Shown here piece after piece: positions 1 to 7,343 of a stretch of 64,000 bases of DNA. The position numbers and the translations under genes were made by a program. The number at the start of each line of letters is the position of its first letter. Position 1 is the first letter of the stretch. This DNA comes from Streptomyces sp. WMMB 322 (lineage in GTDB: Bacteria; Actinomycetota; Actinomycetes; Streptomycetales; Streptomycetaceae), in assembly GCF_900090145.1 (NCBI RefSeq), contig NZ_FMHI01000013.1:62001-126000 (forward strand), given 5' to 3'. The notes beneath the pieces were generated by a model. The model did not search any database. It was not told the origin of the DNA and saw only the letters and a list, made by a program, of their open reading frames with translations.

Positions 1-212
1 TTCGCGACGGCCCGGCGTACGCGCCTGAGTTCCGTGGCCAGGTGTTCGTTCCGCGTGACTATCTGGTTGAAGACCCCCGCCACCTCGCCCAGAACTCCTT
101 CGCTCTCGGGCGCCGCACGCGCCGAGAAGTCGCCGTCGTTAAGAGACCTCATCGCTCCCAGCAGGTGGCGCAGGTCCGCCTCACGTATCGGCTGGCCCTG
201 GGGGTCGTCCAT
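1..212 (-). CDS. HAMP-domain signalling protein, N-terminal fragment (runs off left edge)
   Basis: Only the first ~70 residues are inside the window; the rest lies left of base 1. The ATG is at 210-212 on the minus strand. The visible part contains the HAMP-like signature LNDGDFSAR followed by an amphipathic segment with VFNQIVTRNEHLATEL. No membrane segment precedes the HAMP repeat. That layout is known from the large soluble HAMP-array histidine kinases that often sit beside SpoIIE phosphatases in Streptomyces. It is transcribed divergently from the phosphatase gene at 299. The kinase identity is inferred, because the catalytic domain is not visible. Confidence 0.7.
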   Translation of the reverse strand, partial: MDDPQGQPIREADLRHLLGAMRSLNDGDFSARAAPESEGVLGEVAGVFNQIVTRNEHLATELRRVRRAVA

Positions 213-298
213 GGCATCCCATCCCAAGCGTCCTGGATGTGTAGCTTTATCCTATTGTAGAGGCTTTATTGCAGAGACACCCGAGTCAGGAGTGGCCT
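213..298. promoter_or_regulatory. Divergent promoter region, HAMP protein / SpoIIE phosphatase
   Basis: This is an A/T-rich patch in an otherwise GC-rich sequence between two divergent genes. It holds a direct repeat GCTTTAT at 244-250 and 263-269, 19 bp apart, and several TAnnnT-like hexamers. Promoter function is inferred from position and base composition; no -35/-10 pair stands out. Confidence 0.4.
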
Positions 299-2116
299 GT
301 GCGACTGCCGTCCGTCGGCCTGAGCGATCCCGAGTCGCGCAGAGCCCTGCCAACAGGCCAGCTCGCACCGTCGACGGCTCGCATGCTCGTGCGTTCGGAG
401 ATCGAGAAGTGGGCACGAGCGAGCGTGACCCCGGGGTCGGTGACCGAGCGGCTGGCCGAGGATGCGGAGCTCCTCGTCAGCGAGCTCGTGAGCAATGCGC
501 TCGTGCACGCCGGAACCCGGATCGAGGTCGCCTGCGGCGTCGAGACCGAGCCGCCCGGGCCGGACGATCCCACCGGGGCGAGCGGCCCCGTGGAGATCAC
601 GGCGGTGCTGGTCGAGGTGATGGACAGACAGCCCACCGGCCGGGTCACCGGGGAGACCGCGGCAGGACGCGGAGGCCGGGGCCTCGGGCTCCAGATCGTG
701 GGGGCCCTGGCCCAGTCTTGGGGGGTGACCTACCGGCGCACCGAGAAGGTCGTGTGGTTCCGCCTGGCCGTCTCCGAGATGGTCGGCAAGCCGTCCGGAT
801 CCCTCAGCGAGGCGATGCACCGCGAGCTGGAGGCCGCGGAGATCTTCTCCTCGTCCGGGCGGGCCGACCGCCGTCGCACCGCGGAGTGGGCCGACCGCGG
901 CGGTGCGTTCCTGGCCGAGGCGAGCGAGCTGCTCTCGGGGCAGCTGGACGAGGACATGGTCGCCGCGCTGGCCGGACAGCTCCTCGTGCCGCGGCTGGCC
1001 GACTGGTGCGCCGTGTGGCTGACCGACGAGACCGGCGGGATGCGCCTGTCCCGCGTGTGGGACGTCGACGAGCGCAAGGTCGACGCGCTGCGCTACGCCC
1101 TGGAGGCGGAACCGCCGCCCGCCGGTCTGCGCACCGTGGGCATCCCCTGGCCCTGGCCGGCGAGCATGGACGAGTCGGGGAGGGGCGGTTCGGCGCTGGC
1201 GTTCTCCCTCGTCGCGGGCGGCGCCTGTCTGGGCTCGCTGGTGATCGGCAGGTCAGGGCCGACCGAGATGACCGACTCCGTGGCACGGACGGTCGAGGAC
1301 GTCGCGCGCCGCGTGGCCCAGGCCGTGATCACCGCCCGCCAGTACGCGCGCCAGACCAGCATCAGCCGGGCGCTTCAGCGCAGACAGCTGCCCCCGTCGC
1401 TGGCCAGCCTGCCCGGGGTGGAGACGGCGATCGTCTACGAGCCGCACGCCATGGGCCAGACCGTCGGCGGCGACTTCTACGACCTCTTTCCCATGGGCGA
1501 CAACCGATGGTCCTTCCTGCTCGGCGATGTGCAGGGCAAGGACCCCGAGGCGATGTCCGTGACCGGGCTGACCAGGCATCTCGTGCGGCTGCTCGCGCGG
1601 GAGGGCCACGGTGTGGAGTCCGTGCTCGGCAGGCTCAACGCCGCCATGGCCGAGGAGGGAGCCGAGGCCGTGGCCGTGGGGGGCGAGAGCGCGCAGCCGC
1701 GCTTCCTCAGCCTCGTCTACGGGGAACTGGAGCCGGACATGGAGAGAGGCGGGGCGCACTGCTCCGTCGCCAGTGCCGGACATCCGGCGCCGCTGAAGCT
1801 GTCCGAGGACGGCGTGACGCCCGTGGTGGAGTCGCAGATCCTGCTGGGCATCGACGAGGGCACCGAGTTCTCGGCCTACGGCTTCGATCTGAGGCCGGGG
1901 GAGACGCTGCTGTGCGTCACCGACGGCGTCACCGAACGGCGCAGCGGGCAGCGGCAGTTGGACGACGACGACGGCCTCGCGCAGATCCTGGCCACCTGCG
2001 GAGGCATGGGGGCGATGGCGGTGGCCGAGCGGGTGCGCCAGGCCGCGCACGACTTCGGGACGGAACCTGTCGAGGACGATCTGGCGATCCTCGTGCTGCA
2101 CGCCGTGCGCGGCTGA
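299..2116 (+). CDS. SpoIIE/PP2C-family serine phosphatase with N-terminal HATPase and GAF-like region
   Basis: A 605-residue cytoplasmic regulator. Residues ~20-150 form an anti-sigma-type ATPase domain with N-box SELVSNALVHAG and G-box GRGGRGLGL. Residues ~190-360 look like a GAF sensor. The C-terminus is a SpoIIE/PP2C phosphatase with GGDFYD, LGDVQGKD, SAGHP and the metal-site Asp motifs VTDGVTE and EDDLAI. Such proteins act in sigma/anti-sigma partner-switching networks: the HATPase part can phosphorylate or bind partners and the PP2C part dephosphorylates anti-anti-sigma factors. The GTG at 299 was chosen because CAGGAG lies 7 bases upstream; a TTG at 269 is also open. Its partner may be the HAMP protein encoded divergently. 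Confidence 0.85.
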   Translation: MRLPSVGLSDPESRRALPTGQLAPSTARMLVRSEIEKWARASVTPGSVTERLAEDAELLVSELVSNALVHAGTRIEVACGVETEPPGPDDPTGASGPVEITAVLVEVMDRQPTGRVTGETAAGRGGRGLGLQIVGALAQSWGVTYRRTEKVVWFRLAVSEMVGKPSGSLSEAMHRELEAAEIFSSSGRADRRRTAEWADRGGAFLAEASELLSGQLDEDMVAALAGQLLVPRLADWCAVWLTDETGGMRLSRVWDVDERKVDALRYALEAEPPPAGLRTVGIPWPWPASMDESGRGGSALAFSLVAGGACLGSLVIGRSGPTEMTDSVARTVEDVARRVAQAVITARQYARQTSISRALQRRQLPPSLASLPGVETAIVYEPHAMGQTVGGDFYDLFPMGDNRWSFLLGDVQGKDPEAMSVTGLTRHLVRLLAREGHGVESVLGRLNAAMAEEGAEAVAVGGESAQPRFLSLVYGELEPDMERGGAHCSVASAGHPAPLKLSEDGVTPVVESQILLGIDEGTEFSAYGFDLRPGETLLCVTDGVTERRSGQRQLDDDDGLAQILATCGGMGAMAVAERVRQAAHDFGTEPVEDDLAILVLHAVRG

Positions 2117-2228
2117 ACGGCCCGGCCGCGGCAGGCCGGGAGGTGGCCGGACGGCCCGCCGACGCCTCGGCCTCGCCGATGGGCGGTCACGCACCGGCCA
2201 CCCCGGGGCGGCTGCCTCGGAACCGGCG

Positions 2229-3068
2229 TCAGGGGATGATGCCCCAGCGGCGCGCGGCCACCACCGTCTCCATCCGCGTGTGCGTGCCCAGCTTCCGCAT
2301 GGCGGAGCGGAGATAGGCCTTCACGGTCTCCGGCTTCAGCCCGGTCCGTGCGGCCACCGCGGCGTTCGTCCCGCCCCCGGCGACGCAGGAGACCACGTCC
2401 ACTTCCCGGGGGGTGAGCGAGACCTCCTCCTCCGCGCCCTTCCCGGACCCCTGCGGTCCGCACGCCGTCGCCAGCCGGCCGCAGGCGCCGAGCAGTTCCC
2501 GCCGGAGCTCGCCCTCCGGCAACCGCTGGGCGAGAGTGCGCAGTTCGGCGTGCGCCTCGCGCACCTCCTCCCAGGCGCGGGGGTCCTCGACGGGAGCCTG
2601 TTGCGCCTGCGTCAGCCGCTGCGCCTCCTCGCGGACGGCGAGGGTCTGCTCCAGCTCCCGTACGGCGTCGGCGGCGGTGTCCAGGGCGCGGTCGCCGAGC
2701 GCGAGCGACTCACGCAGCGCCGCGTACACCACACCGCGCACACGGCGGCGCACAACCACGGGCACCGCCAGCACCGAACGCAGCCCCTCCGCGGCCACGG
2801 CGGCGTCGTACTCGTGGCTGATCACACGCGAGGAGCGGTAGTCGGTGACGGAGGCGGGCCTGGCCAGTGCGACGGCCTTGCCGCCCAGCCCGTTGCCCGG
2901 CGCGATCGCCAGGCCGCGCAGGGCCTGCGTGGTGGTGCCGGTCATCTCGGTGATGCGGAACCCGCGTCCCTCGCCGGTCATGCCCGCGAAGGCCACGGGG
3001 ATCTCCGTGGTGCGCCGCAGTCTGGACAGCGCCGCCCGTATCGCGCCCGATTCGGCCGGATCCGTCAT
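2229..3068 (-). CDS. GAF-domain LuxR-type transcriptional regulator
   Basis: 279 residues. The N-terminal ~170 residues resemble a GAF sensor (GNGLGGKAVALARP, VLAVPVVVRRRVRGVVY). A helical linker follows. The C-terminus is a LuxR helix-turn-helix: SLTPREVDVVSCVAGGGTN, then VAARTGLKPETVKAYLRSAM. The ATG ending at 3068 has GAGAGGGGA upstream; an upstream in-frame extension to 3134 lacks a ribosome site. It is divergent from the acyl-CoA synthetase gene at 3180, so it is likely its regulator, possibly sensing an acid or acyl-CoA through the GAF domain. The ligand is unknown. Confidence 0.85.
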   Translation of the reverse strand: MTDPAESGAIRAALSRLRRTTEIPVAFAGMTGEGRGFRITEMTGTTTQALRGLAIAPGNGLGGKAVALARPASVTDYRSSRVISHEYDAAVAAEGLRSVLAVPVVVRRRVRGVVYAALRESLALGDRALDTAADAVRELEQTLAVREEAQRLTQAQQAPVEDPRAWEEVREAHAELRTLAQRLPEGELRRELLGACGRLATACGPQGSGKGAEEEVSLTPREVDVVSCVAGGGTNAAVAARTGLKPETVKAYLRSAMRKLGTHTRMETVVAARRWGIIP

Positions 3069-3100
3069 CGCAGTCCCCTCTCGCGTTCCCCGCACGACGT

Positions 3101-3118
3101 CACCCCCGTTCGGGGGTG
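3101..3118. promoter_or_regulatory. 18-bp palindrome, candidate operator of the GAF-LuxR regulator
   Basis: CACCCCCG-TT-CGGGGGTG forms perfect 8-bp arms around a 2-bp centre. It lies in the intergenic region between the divergent regulator (start 3068) and acyl-CoA synthetase (start 3180). LuxR-type regulators commonly bind such dyads. The binding partner is inferred. Confidence 0.5.
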
Positions 3119-3179
3119 GTGAGGCGCAGATCACTCACACACGATGCTAAGGCGATGGCTCAAGGACGAGGAGGTCCCG

Positions 3180-4826
3180 GTGAACGCAGAATCCACGGCG
3201 CTCTCGTACGCGAGCGGGACCGCCAGCACGCCGCTGCTCGGTGAGACGATCGGCAGCAACCTCGACCGGAACGCTGCCGCGTACCCCGACCGTGAGGTCC
3301 TCGTCGACGTCGGTGAGGGCAGGCGTTGGACGTACGCGCAGTTCGTCGCCGATGTCGACCAGCTCGCGCGAGGGCTGCTGGCGCGCGGCATCGGCAAGGG
3401 CGACCGGGTGGGCATCTGGGCCGTCAACTGCCCGGAGTGGCTGCTGATCCAGTACGCGACGGCGCGCATCGGTGCCGTGATGGTCAACATCAACCCGGCG
3501 TACCGTACACATGAACTGGCCTATGTACTGCGTCAGTCGGGGGTGCGCCTGCTTGTCGCGTCCACCGAGTACAAGACCAGCGACTACCGCGCCATGGCAC
3601 GTGATGTGGCCCGCGAATGCCCGCAGTTGCTGGAGACCGTCCACATCGGCACCCCCTACTGGGAAGTGCTCTTCAACGCCGGCAAAGAGATCACCGAGGA
3701 TCAACTGCATGCCGCGGAAGCGAAGTTGAGCTGTGACGACCCGGTGAACATCCAGTACACGTCGGGGACGACGGGCTTCCCGAAAGGTGCGACCCTCTCG
3801 CACCACAACATCCTCAACAACGGTTACTTCGTCGGCGAGTTGCTGGGCTACACCGAGCAGGACAGGGTGTGCCTGCCGGTGCCCTTCTACCACTGCTTCG
3901 GCATGGTGATGGGCAACCTCGCCGCCACCAGCCACGGTGCCTGCGTCGTCATCCCCGCCCCCAGCTTCGAGCCGGCCGCCACGCTGCAGGCGGTGCAGGA
4001 GGAGCGGTGCACCTCCCTGTACGGGGTGCCCACGATGTTCATCGCCGAGCTCGGACTGCCCGATTTCGCGGCCTACGACCTCGGCTCGCTCCGTACCGGG
4101 ATCATGGCCGGCTCGCCGTGCCCCGTCGAGGTCATGAAGCGGGTCGTCGCCGAGATGCACATGGAGGAGGTGGCGATCTGCTACGGCATGACCGAGACGT
4201 CACCGGTCTCCACCCAGACGCGCACCGACGACGACGTGGAGCGGCGCACGGAGACCGTCGGGCGGGTCCTCCCGCACCTGGAGGTGAAGGTCGTCGACCC
4301 GGACACCGGCGTGACGCTTCCGCGCGGCGAGCCGGGCGAGCTGTGCACCCGCGGTTACTCGGTGATGCTCGGGTACTGGGAGGACCGGGAGCAGACCGAT
4401 CAGGTCATCGACCCGAGCCGCTGGATGCACACCGGCGACCTCGCGGTGATGCGCGAGGACGGGTACGTGGCCATCACGGGACGCATCAAGGACATGATCA
4501 TCCGTGGCGGGGAGAACATCTACCCGCGCGAGATCGAGGAGTTCCTCTACACCCACCCAAAGGTCTCCGACGTGCAGGTGGTCGGCGTGCCCGACGAACG
4601 GTTCGGCGAGGAGATCCTGGCCTGCGTCATCCCGAACGAGGCCGGCGACCCGCCCTCACGGGAGGAGATCGCCGCGTTCTGCGAGGGCCGGCTGGCGCAC
4701 TACAAGATCCCGCGCTACTTGCGCGTCATGACGGAGTTCCCCATGACGGTCAGCGGCAAGGTGCGCAAGGTCGAACTGCGCCGGGAGGCCATGGACGGCG
4801 CGGAAGCGGTGCCCCTGACGCCGTAG
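3180..4826 (+). CDS. AMP-forming acyl-CoA synthetase (FadD-like)
   Basis: 548 residues; activates a carboxylic acid with ATP to the acyl-adenylate and then to the CoA thioester. The AMP-binding P-loop is YTSGTTGFPKGA, the adenine motif is YGMTETSPVS, the hinge region is TGRIKDMIIRGGENIYPREIE, and the catalytic C-terminal lysine lies in VSGKVRKVELR. The best family match from memory is the medium/long-chain or FadD-type branch (SHHNILNN, PFYHCFGMVMGN); the substrate cannot be read from the sequence. The GTG at 3180 was chosen because GAGGAGG lies 5 bases upstream. Likely controlled by the divergent GAF-LuxR protein. Confidence 0.88.
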   Translation: MNAESTALSYASGTASTPLLGETIGSNLDRNAAAYPDREVLVDVGEGRRWTYAQFVADVDQLARGLLARGIGKGDRVGIWAVNCPEWLLIQYATARIGAVMVNINPAYRTHELAYVLRQSGVRLLVASTEYKTSDYRAMARDVARECPQLLETVHIGTPYWEVLFNAGKEITEDQLHAAEAKLSCDDPVNIQYTSGTTGFPKGATLSHHNILNNGYFVGELLGYTEQDRVCLPVPFYHCFGMVMGNLAATSHGACVVIPAPSFEPAATLQAVQEERCTSLYGVPTMFIAELGLPDFAAYDLGSLRTGIMAGSPCPVEVMKRVVAEMHMEEVAICYGMTETSPVSTQTRTDDDVERRTETVGRVLPHLEVKVVDPDTGVTLPRGEPGELCTRGYSVMLGYWEDREQTDQVIDPSRWMHTGDLAVMREDGYVAITGRIKDMIIRGGENIYPREIEEFLYTHPKVSDVQVVGVPDERFGEEILACVIPNEAGDPPSREEIAAFCEGRLAHYKIPRYLRVMTEFPMTVSGKVRKVELRREAMDGAEAVPLTP

Positions 4827-4845
4827 GCCCGGGCACCGGCGTCAC

Positions 4846-4864
4846 CGCGGGGTCCGCCCCCGCG
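4846..4864. terminator. Short GC hairpin between convergent genes
   Basis: CGCGGGG-TCCGC-CCCCGCG gives a 7-bp stem with a 5-base loop, 20 bases past the synthetase stop and before the end of the convergent amidase gene. There is no T-run, so this is a candidate terminator only. Confidence 0.4.
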
Positions 4865-4923
4865 TGCCCGGCCGTGGTGCGGAAGGCCGCCGGGCGGTGC
4901 GCCGCACCGGGCCGCTCACCGGA

Positions 4924-6120
4924 TCACCGGCGGCTCTCGGCGACCGCGAGGTCCAGCAGCGCCCGGTCGCTGCCGGGGCGCGCGATCAGGCAGAGCCCGA
5001 CGGGCAGCCCCCCGGCCGTCATGCGGGGAAGCACCAGGGACGGCAGTCCGGCCCCCGACGCCAGACAGGTGAGCTGAAGGGCGGCGCTCCTTACCGCGTC
5101 GCGCTCCTCCGTGCCCGAATCCCTCATGGGGGCCGGACCGGGCGCCGCAGGCAGCGCCAGCACCGTCCCGGGGGAGAGGGCCGCACGCAGCGCGCGGGCC
5201 GTCGTCCTCACGGCCTCGCGTGCCCGTGCCGCGCGTTCCCTGCCGATCCCGGACGCCCAGGAGAAGCGGCGCGCCACCTCCGGACCCAGCGAGCCGGGGT
5301 GCGCGGCGACCCACTCCCCGTCGCTCTCCCACACCTGCACGGCCTGGGCGACGGAGAAGTCGGTCGCACGCTCCTCCGGGTCACCGCCGAAGGCCCACTC
5401 CTGCCTGCCCAGTCCGAGCCGGACCGCCAGCCCTGCGGCGGCCGACGCGTACGCCTCGCGCACCCGCGGCTCGGCCGGGGCGGCGAGGTCGGGCGAGACG
5501 AGCAGGGTGCGGAAGGGGCCCGGGTCCTGCGCCCCGTCCGGTGCGGGCAGCAGCACGTCGCCGACCCGGGCGAGCGTCGAGGCGTCGTGTGCGAGCCAGG
5601 CGACGGTGTCGAAGTCGGGGGCAAGCGGCAGCATTCCCGTGACGGGAACGGCGCCGTGGGTGGGGCGCATGCCGTACAGGCCGCAGTAGGAGGACGGTAC
5701 GCGGATCGAACCGGCGGTGTCGGTGCCGAGCCCGGCGTCCGCCTCGCGGAGTGCGACGGCGGCGGCCGGGCCGCTGGAGGAACCGCCCGGAATGCGGTCG
5801 GGAGCCTGGGGGTTGGGAGGGGTGCCGTAGTGGGGGTTGGTGCCGTCGAGGCTGTAGGTCAGCTCGTCGGTCTGGGCGATGCCGGTGATCTCGGCACCGG
5901 CGTCTAGGAGCGCGCCGACGGCCCATGCGTGCGTGGTCTCCGGTCCCGCTTCGTCGAGGAAGTCGGGATTGCCCGCGCCGACGCGCTGCCCGGCGATCGC
6001 GTAGACGTCCTTCACCGCGAGGCGGAGGCCGTTCAGCGGCCCGCTGCCCGACGGGGCGAGGAGCGGGGCGCCGCGCTCCCGCCACACGGCCTTCTCCGTA
6101 TTCGTCTCGGACGGGGTCAT
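4924..6120 (-). CDS. Amidase-signature family hydrolase
   Basis: 398 residues. The Ser-cisSer-Lys triad is visible: Lys in LAVKDVYA (near residue 38), cis-Ser in IPGGSSSGPAAAV, and the nucleophile Ser in GTDTAGSIRVP. The C-terminus carries the usual GLPVGLCLIARPGSDRALL block. These soluble enzymes hydrolyse amides to acid and ammonia; substrates range from indoleacetamide to small aliphatic amides and cannot be told here. The ATG at 6120 was chosen over an upstream in-frame ATG at 6135, though neither has a strong ribosome site. The IclR gene lies upstream on the same strand, 131 bp away, and might be co-transcribed. Confidence 0.85.
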   Translation of the reverse strand: MTPSETNTEKAVWRERGAPLLAPSGSGPLNGLRLAVKDVYAIAGQRVGAGNPDFLDEAGPETTHAWAVGALLDAGAEITGIAQTDELTYSLDGTNPHYGTPPNPQAPDRIPGGSSSGPAAAVALREADAGLGTDTAGSIRVPSSYCGLYGMRPTHGAVPVTGMLPLAPDFDTVAWLAHDASTLARVGDVLLPAPDGAQDPGPFRTLLVSPDLAAPAEPRVREAYASAAAGLAVRLGLGRQEWAFGGDPEERATDFSVAQAVQVWESDGEWVAAHPGSLGPEVARRFSWASGIGRERAARAREAVRTTARALRAALSPGTVLALPAAPGPAPMRDSGTEERDAVRSAALQLTCLASGAGLPSLVLPRMTAGGLPVGLCLIARPGSDRALLDLAVAESRR

Positions 6121-6227
6121 GGGGGGCCTCCGCAAGCAGCCGGATCGGTGGTCACAGCCCGCCCGTGGGAACCGGGCCGGGTTGCGATGTGTACCCGCTC
6201 CAGGGGGCCGCCGGACACATCGTTCCC

Positions 6228-6255
6228 CTGTCGGGACTCAGCTGTCGGGACTCAG
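6228..6255. repeat. 14-bp perfect tandem duplication at the iclR-type gene stop
   Basis: CTGTCGGGACTCAG occurs at 6228-6241 and again at 6242-6255. The stop codon of the IclR-family gene (minus strand, 6252-6254) lies in the second copy, and a copy of the same bases follows it. This looks like a recent slippage duplication at the 3-prime end of the gene. Confidence 0.85.
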
Positions 6256-7091
6256 CTGCCGAAGAGCGGCTCCAGCCGGTGCGCCGTCCGCGTCAGCGCT
6301 CCGCGCAGCGCCAGCACCTCCTCGCGTGCCACCACGAAGGTCACCGTCGAGATGCTGACGGCGCCGGCCACCTGCCGGCCCGTGGTGTGCAGGGGGACGG
6401 CGATGCACCGCACGTTGGCCTCGTTCTCCTCCTCGTCCAGTGCGAAGCCCCCCTCCCGCACGCGCGCGAGCTCCTCGTCCAGGGCGGCCCGCGTGGTGAT
6501 CGTGGCGTCGGTGCGGCGTCCGAGGCCCGCGCGCCCGACCAGCGCGTCCAGCGCCCCGGCGTCCAGGCCGGACAGGATGCACTTCCCGATCGCCGTGGAG
6601 TGCAGCGGCTGGTACATGCCCACCCGTGAGGCCATTGCGAACGGCTGGTCCCCCTCGACCTTGTGCGTGTAGATGATGCGGTCGCCGCTGCGCACCCCCA
6701 CATGGACGGTCTGGCGTACCTCTTTCTGGAGCTCGACGATCACTCGCTCGATGCTGTCGCGGCTTCCCGAACCGGTGATGGCGGCGCCCAGGGCGCGCAC
6801 GGCGGGACCGATGCTGTAGTTGCCGCCCTCGTGGGCGACGGCCCACCCCTCTCCGGTGAGCACACGCAGCAACCTGTGCGCGGTCGGTTTCGACAGGCCC
6901 GCGGAGGCGGCGAGGGCGGCGAGCGGGACGGGGGCCTGGGCCGAGCAGAGCGCGTCGATCAGCCGGAGCAGCCGTCGCGGGGCGGCCCCGTCGCCCGAGG
7001 GGGCCTGCCCGCCGGAGGCAGGACGTGGGAAGTCCCCGCCGCTGACAGGGGAGTCGGACGAAGCCGGGCCGGCAGAAGGCATTGACACCAC
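6252..7091 (-). CDS. IclR-family transcriptional regulator
   Basis: 279 residues. After a Pro/Gly-rich N-terminal ~40 residues comes the winged helix-turn-helix (LAALAASAGLSKPTAHRLL), then the IclR effector domain (VHVGVRSGDRIIYTHKVEG, LHSTAIGKCILSG, GGFALDEEENEANVRCIAVP). IclR proteins usually govern catabolism of sugars, sugar acids or aromatics through small-molecule binding in the C-terminal domain. The GTG at 7091 has GGAGAG 6 bases upstream; an ATG at 7082 is an alternative. It is divergent from the dehydrogenase run beginning near 7185, the likely target. Confidence 0.88.
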   Translation of the reverse strand: MVSMPSAGPASSDSPVSGGDFPRPASGGQAPSGDGAAPRRLLRLIDALCSAQAPVPLAALAASAGLSKPTAHRLLRVLTGEGWAVAHEGGNYSIGPAVRALGAAITGSGSRDSIERVIVELQKEVRQTVHVGVRSGDRIIYTHKVEGDQPFAMASRVGMYQPLHSTAIGKCILSGLDAGALDALVGRAGLGRRTDATITTRAALDEELARVREGGFALDEEENEANVRCIAVPLHTTGRQVAGAVSISTVTFVVAREEVLALRGALTRTAHRLEPLFGS

Positions 7092-7129
7092 CAGGGACTC
7101 TCCATAGGTTGCGGCAGGATTCTAGATCA

Positions 7130-7155
7130 CGGAATCCCATTCCGGGAGCCGGAAT
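7130..7155. promoter_or_regulatory. Candidate IclR operator between divergent genes
   Basis: CGGAAT-CCC-ATTCCG (7130-7144) is a 15-bp dyad with perfect 6-bp arms. A third CGGAAT follows at 7150-7155, 20 bp from the first. It sits between the IclR start at 7091 and the small reading frame at 7185. Short dyads of this kind are typical IclR sites; the link is inferred from position. Confidence 0.5.
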
Positions 7156-7184
7156 TTGCGATGCGGCAGAGGTCGAGGAGGGGC

Positions 7185-7343
7185 ATGACCGCGCAGGAGG
7201 AGGTACGACACCTCCCGCACGTCGCCGCCGGACACGTCCGGGCCGGGCACGTCCGGGCCGGGCGCGTCCGGGCCGGACACGGGAGGGACGCCGGCGGCCG
7301 AACCGGCCGGTCACCGAAGTCCCCGGCGGGGGAGGGCTCTTGA
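7185..7343 (+). CDS. Small Arg/His/Gly-rich ORF overlapping the dehydrogenase start
   Basis: 52 residues. The ATG at 7185 has a strong ribosome site (GAGGAGGGG, 7175-7183). The stop TGA (7341-7343) overlaps the TTG start of the next gene by 4 bases (TTGA). The middle is built on a 15-bp tandem repeat giving repeated HVRAG units. I do not recognise it. It could be a leader peptide coupling translation to the dehydrogenase, a remnant of a larger gene, or a chance frame over the repeat. The strong ribosome site and exact overlap favour translation. Confidence 0.45.
   Translation: MTAQEEVRHLPHVAAGHVRAGHVRAGRVRAGHGRDAGGRTGRSPKSPAGEGS
7219..7280. repeat. 15-bp tandem repeat (GTCCGGGCCGGxCRC type)
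   Basis: Three nearly identical 15-bp units of the form GGrCACGTCCGGGCC follow one another, with a partial unit before GGGAGGG. They encode HVRAG repeats in the small frame at 7185. Unit length is a multiple of three, so copy number changes would preserve the frame. Confidence 0.7.

Noticed and set aside
1253..2194. Long minus-strand frame antisense to the phosphatase gene
   Set aside because: The opposite strand carries clear HATPase and PP2C motifs; this is an antisense shadow common in GC-rich DNA.
34..2316. A 760-codon plus-strand frame over the phosphatase gene
   Set aside because: Arg/Gly/Ala-rich shadow of the real gene in another frame, with no ribosome site or family motif.
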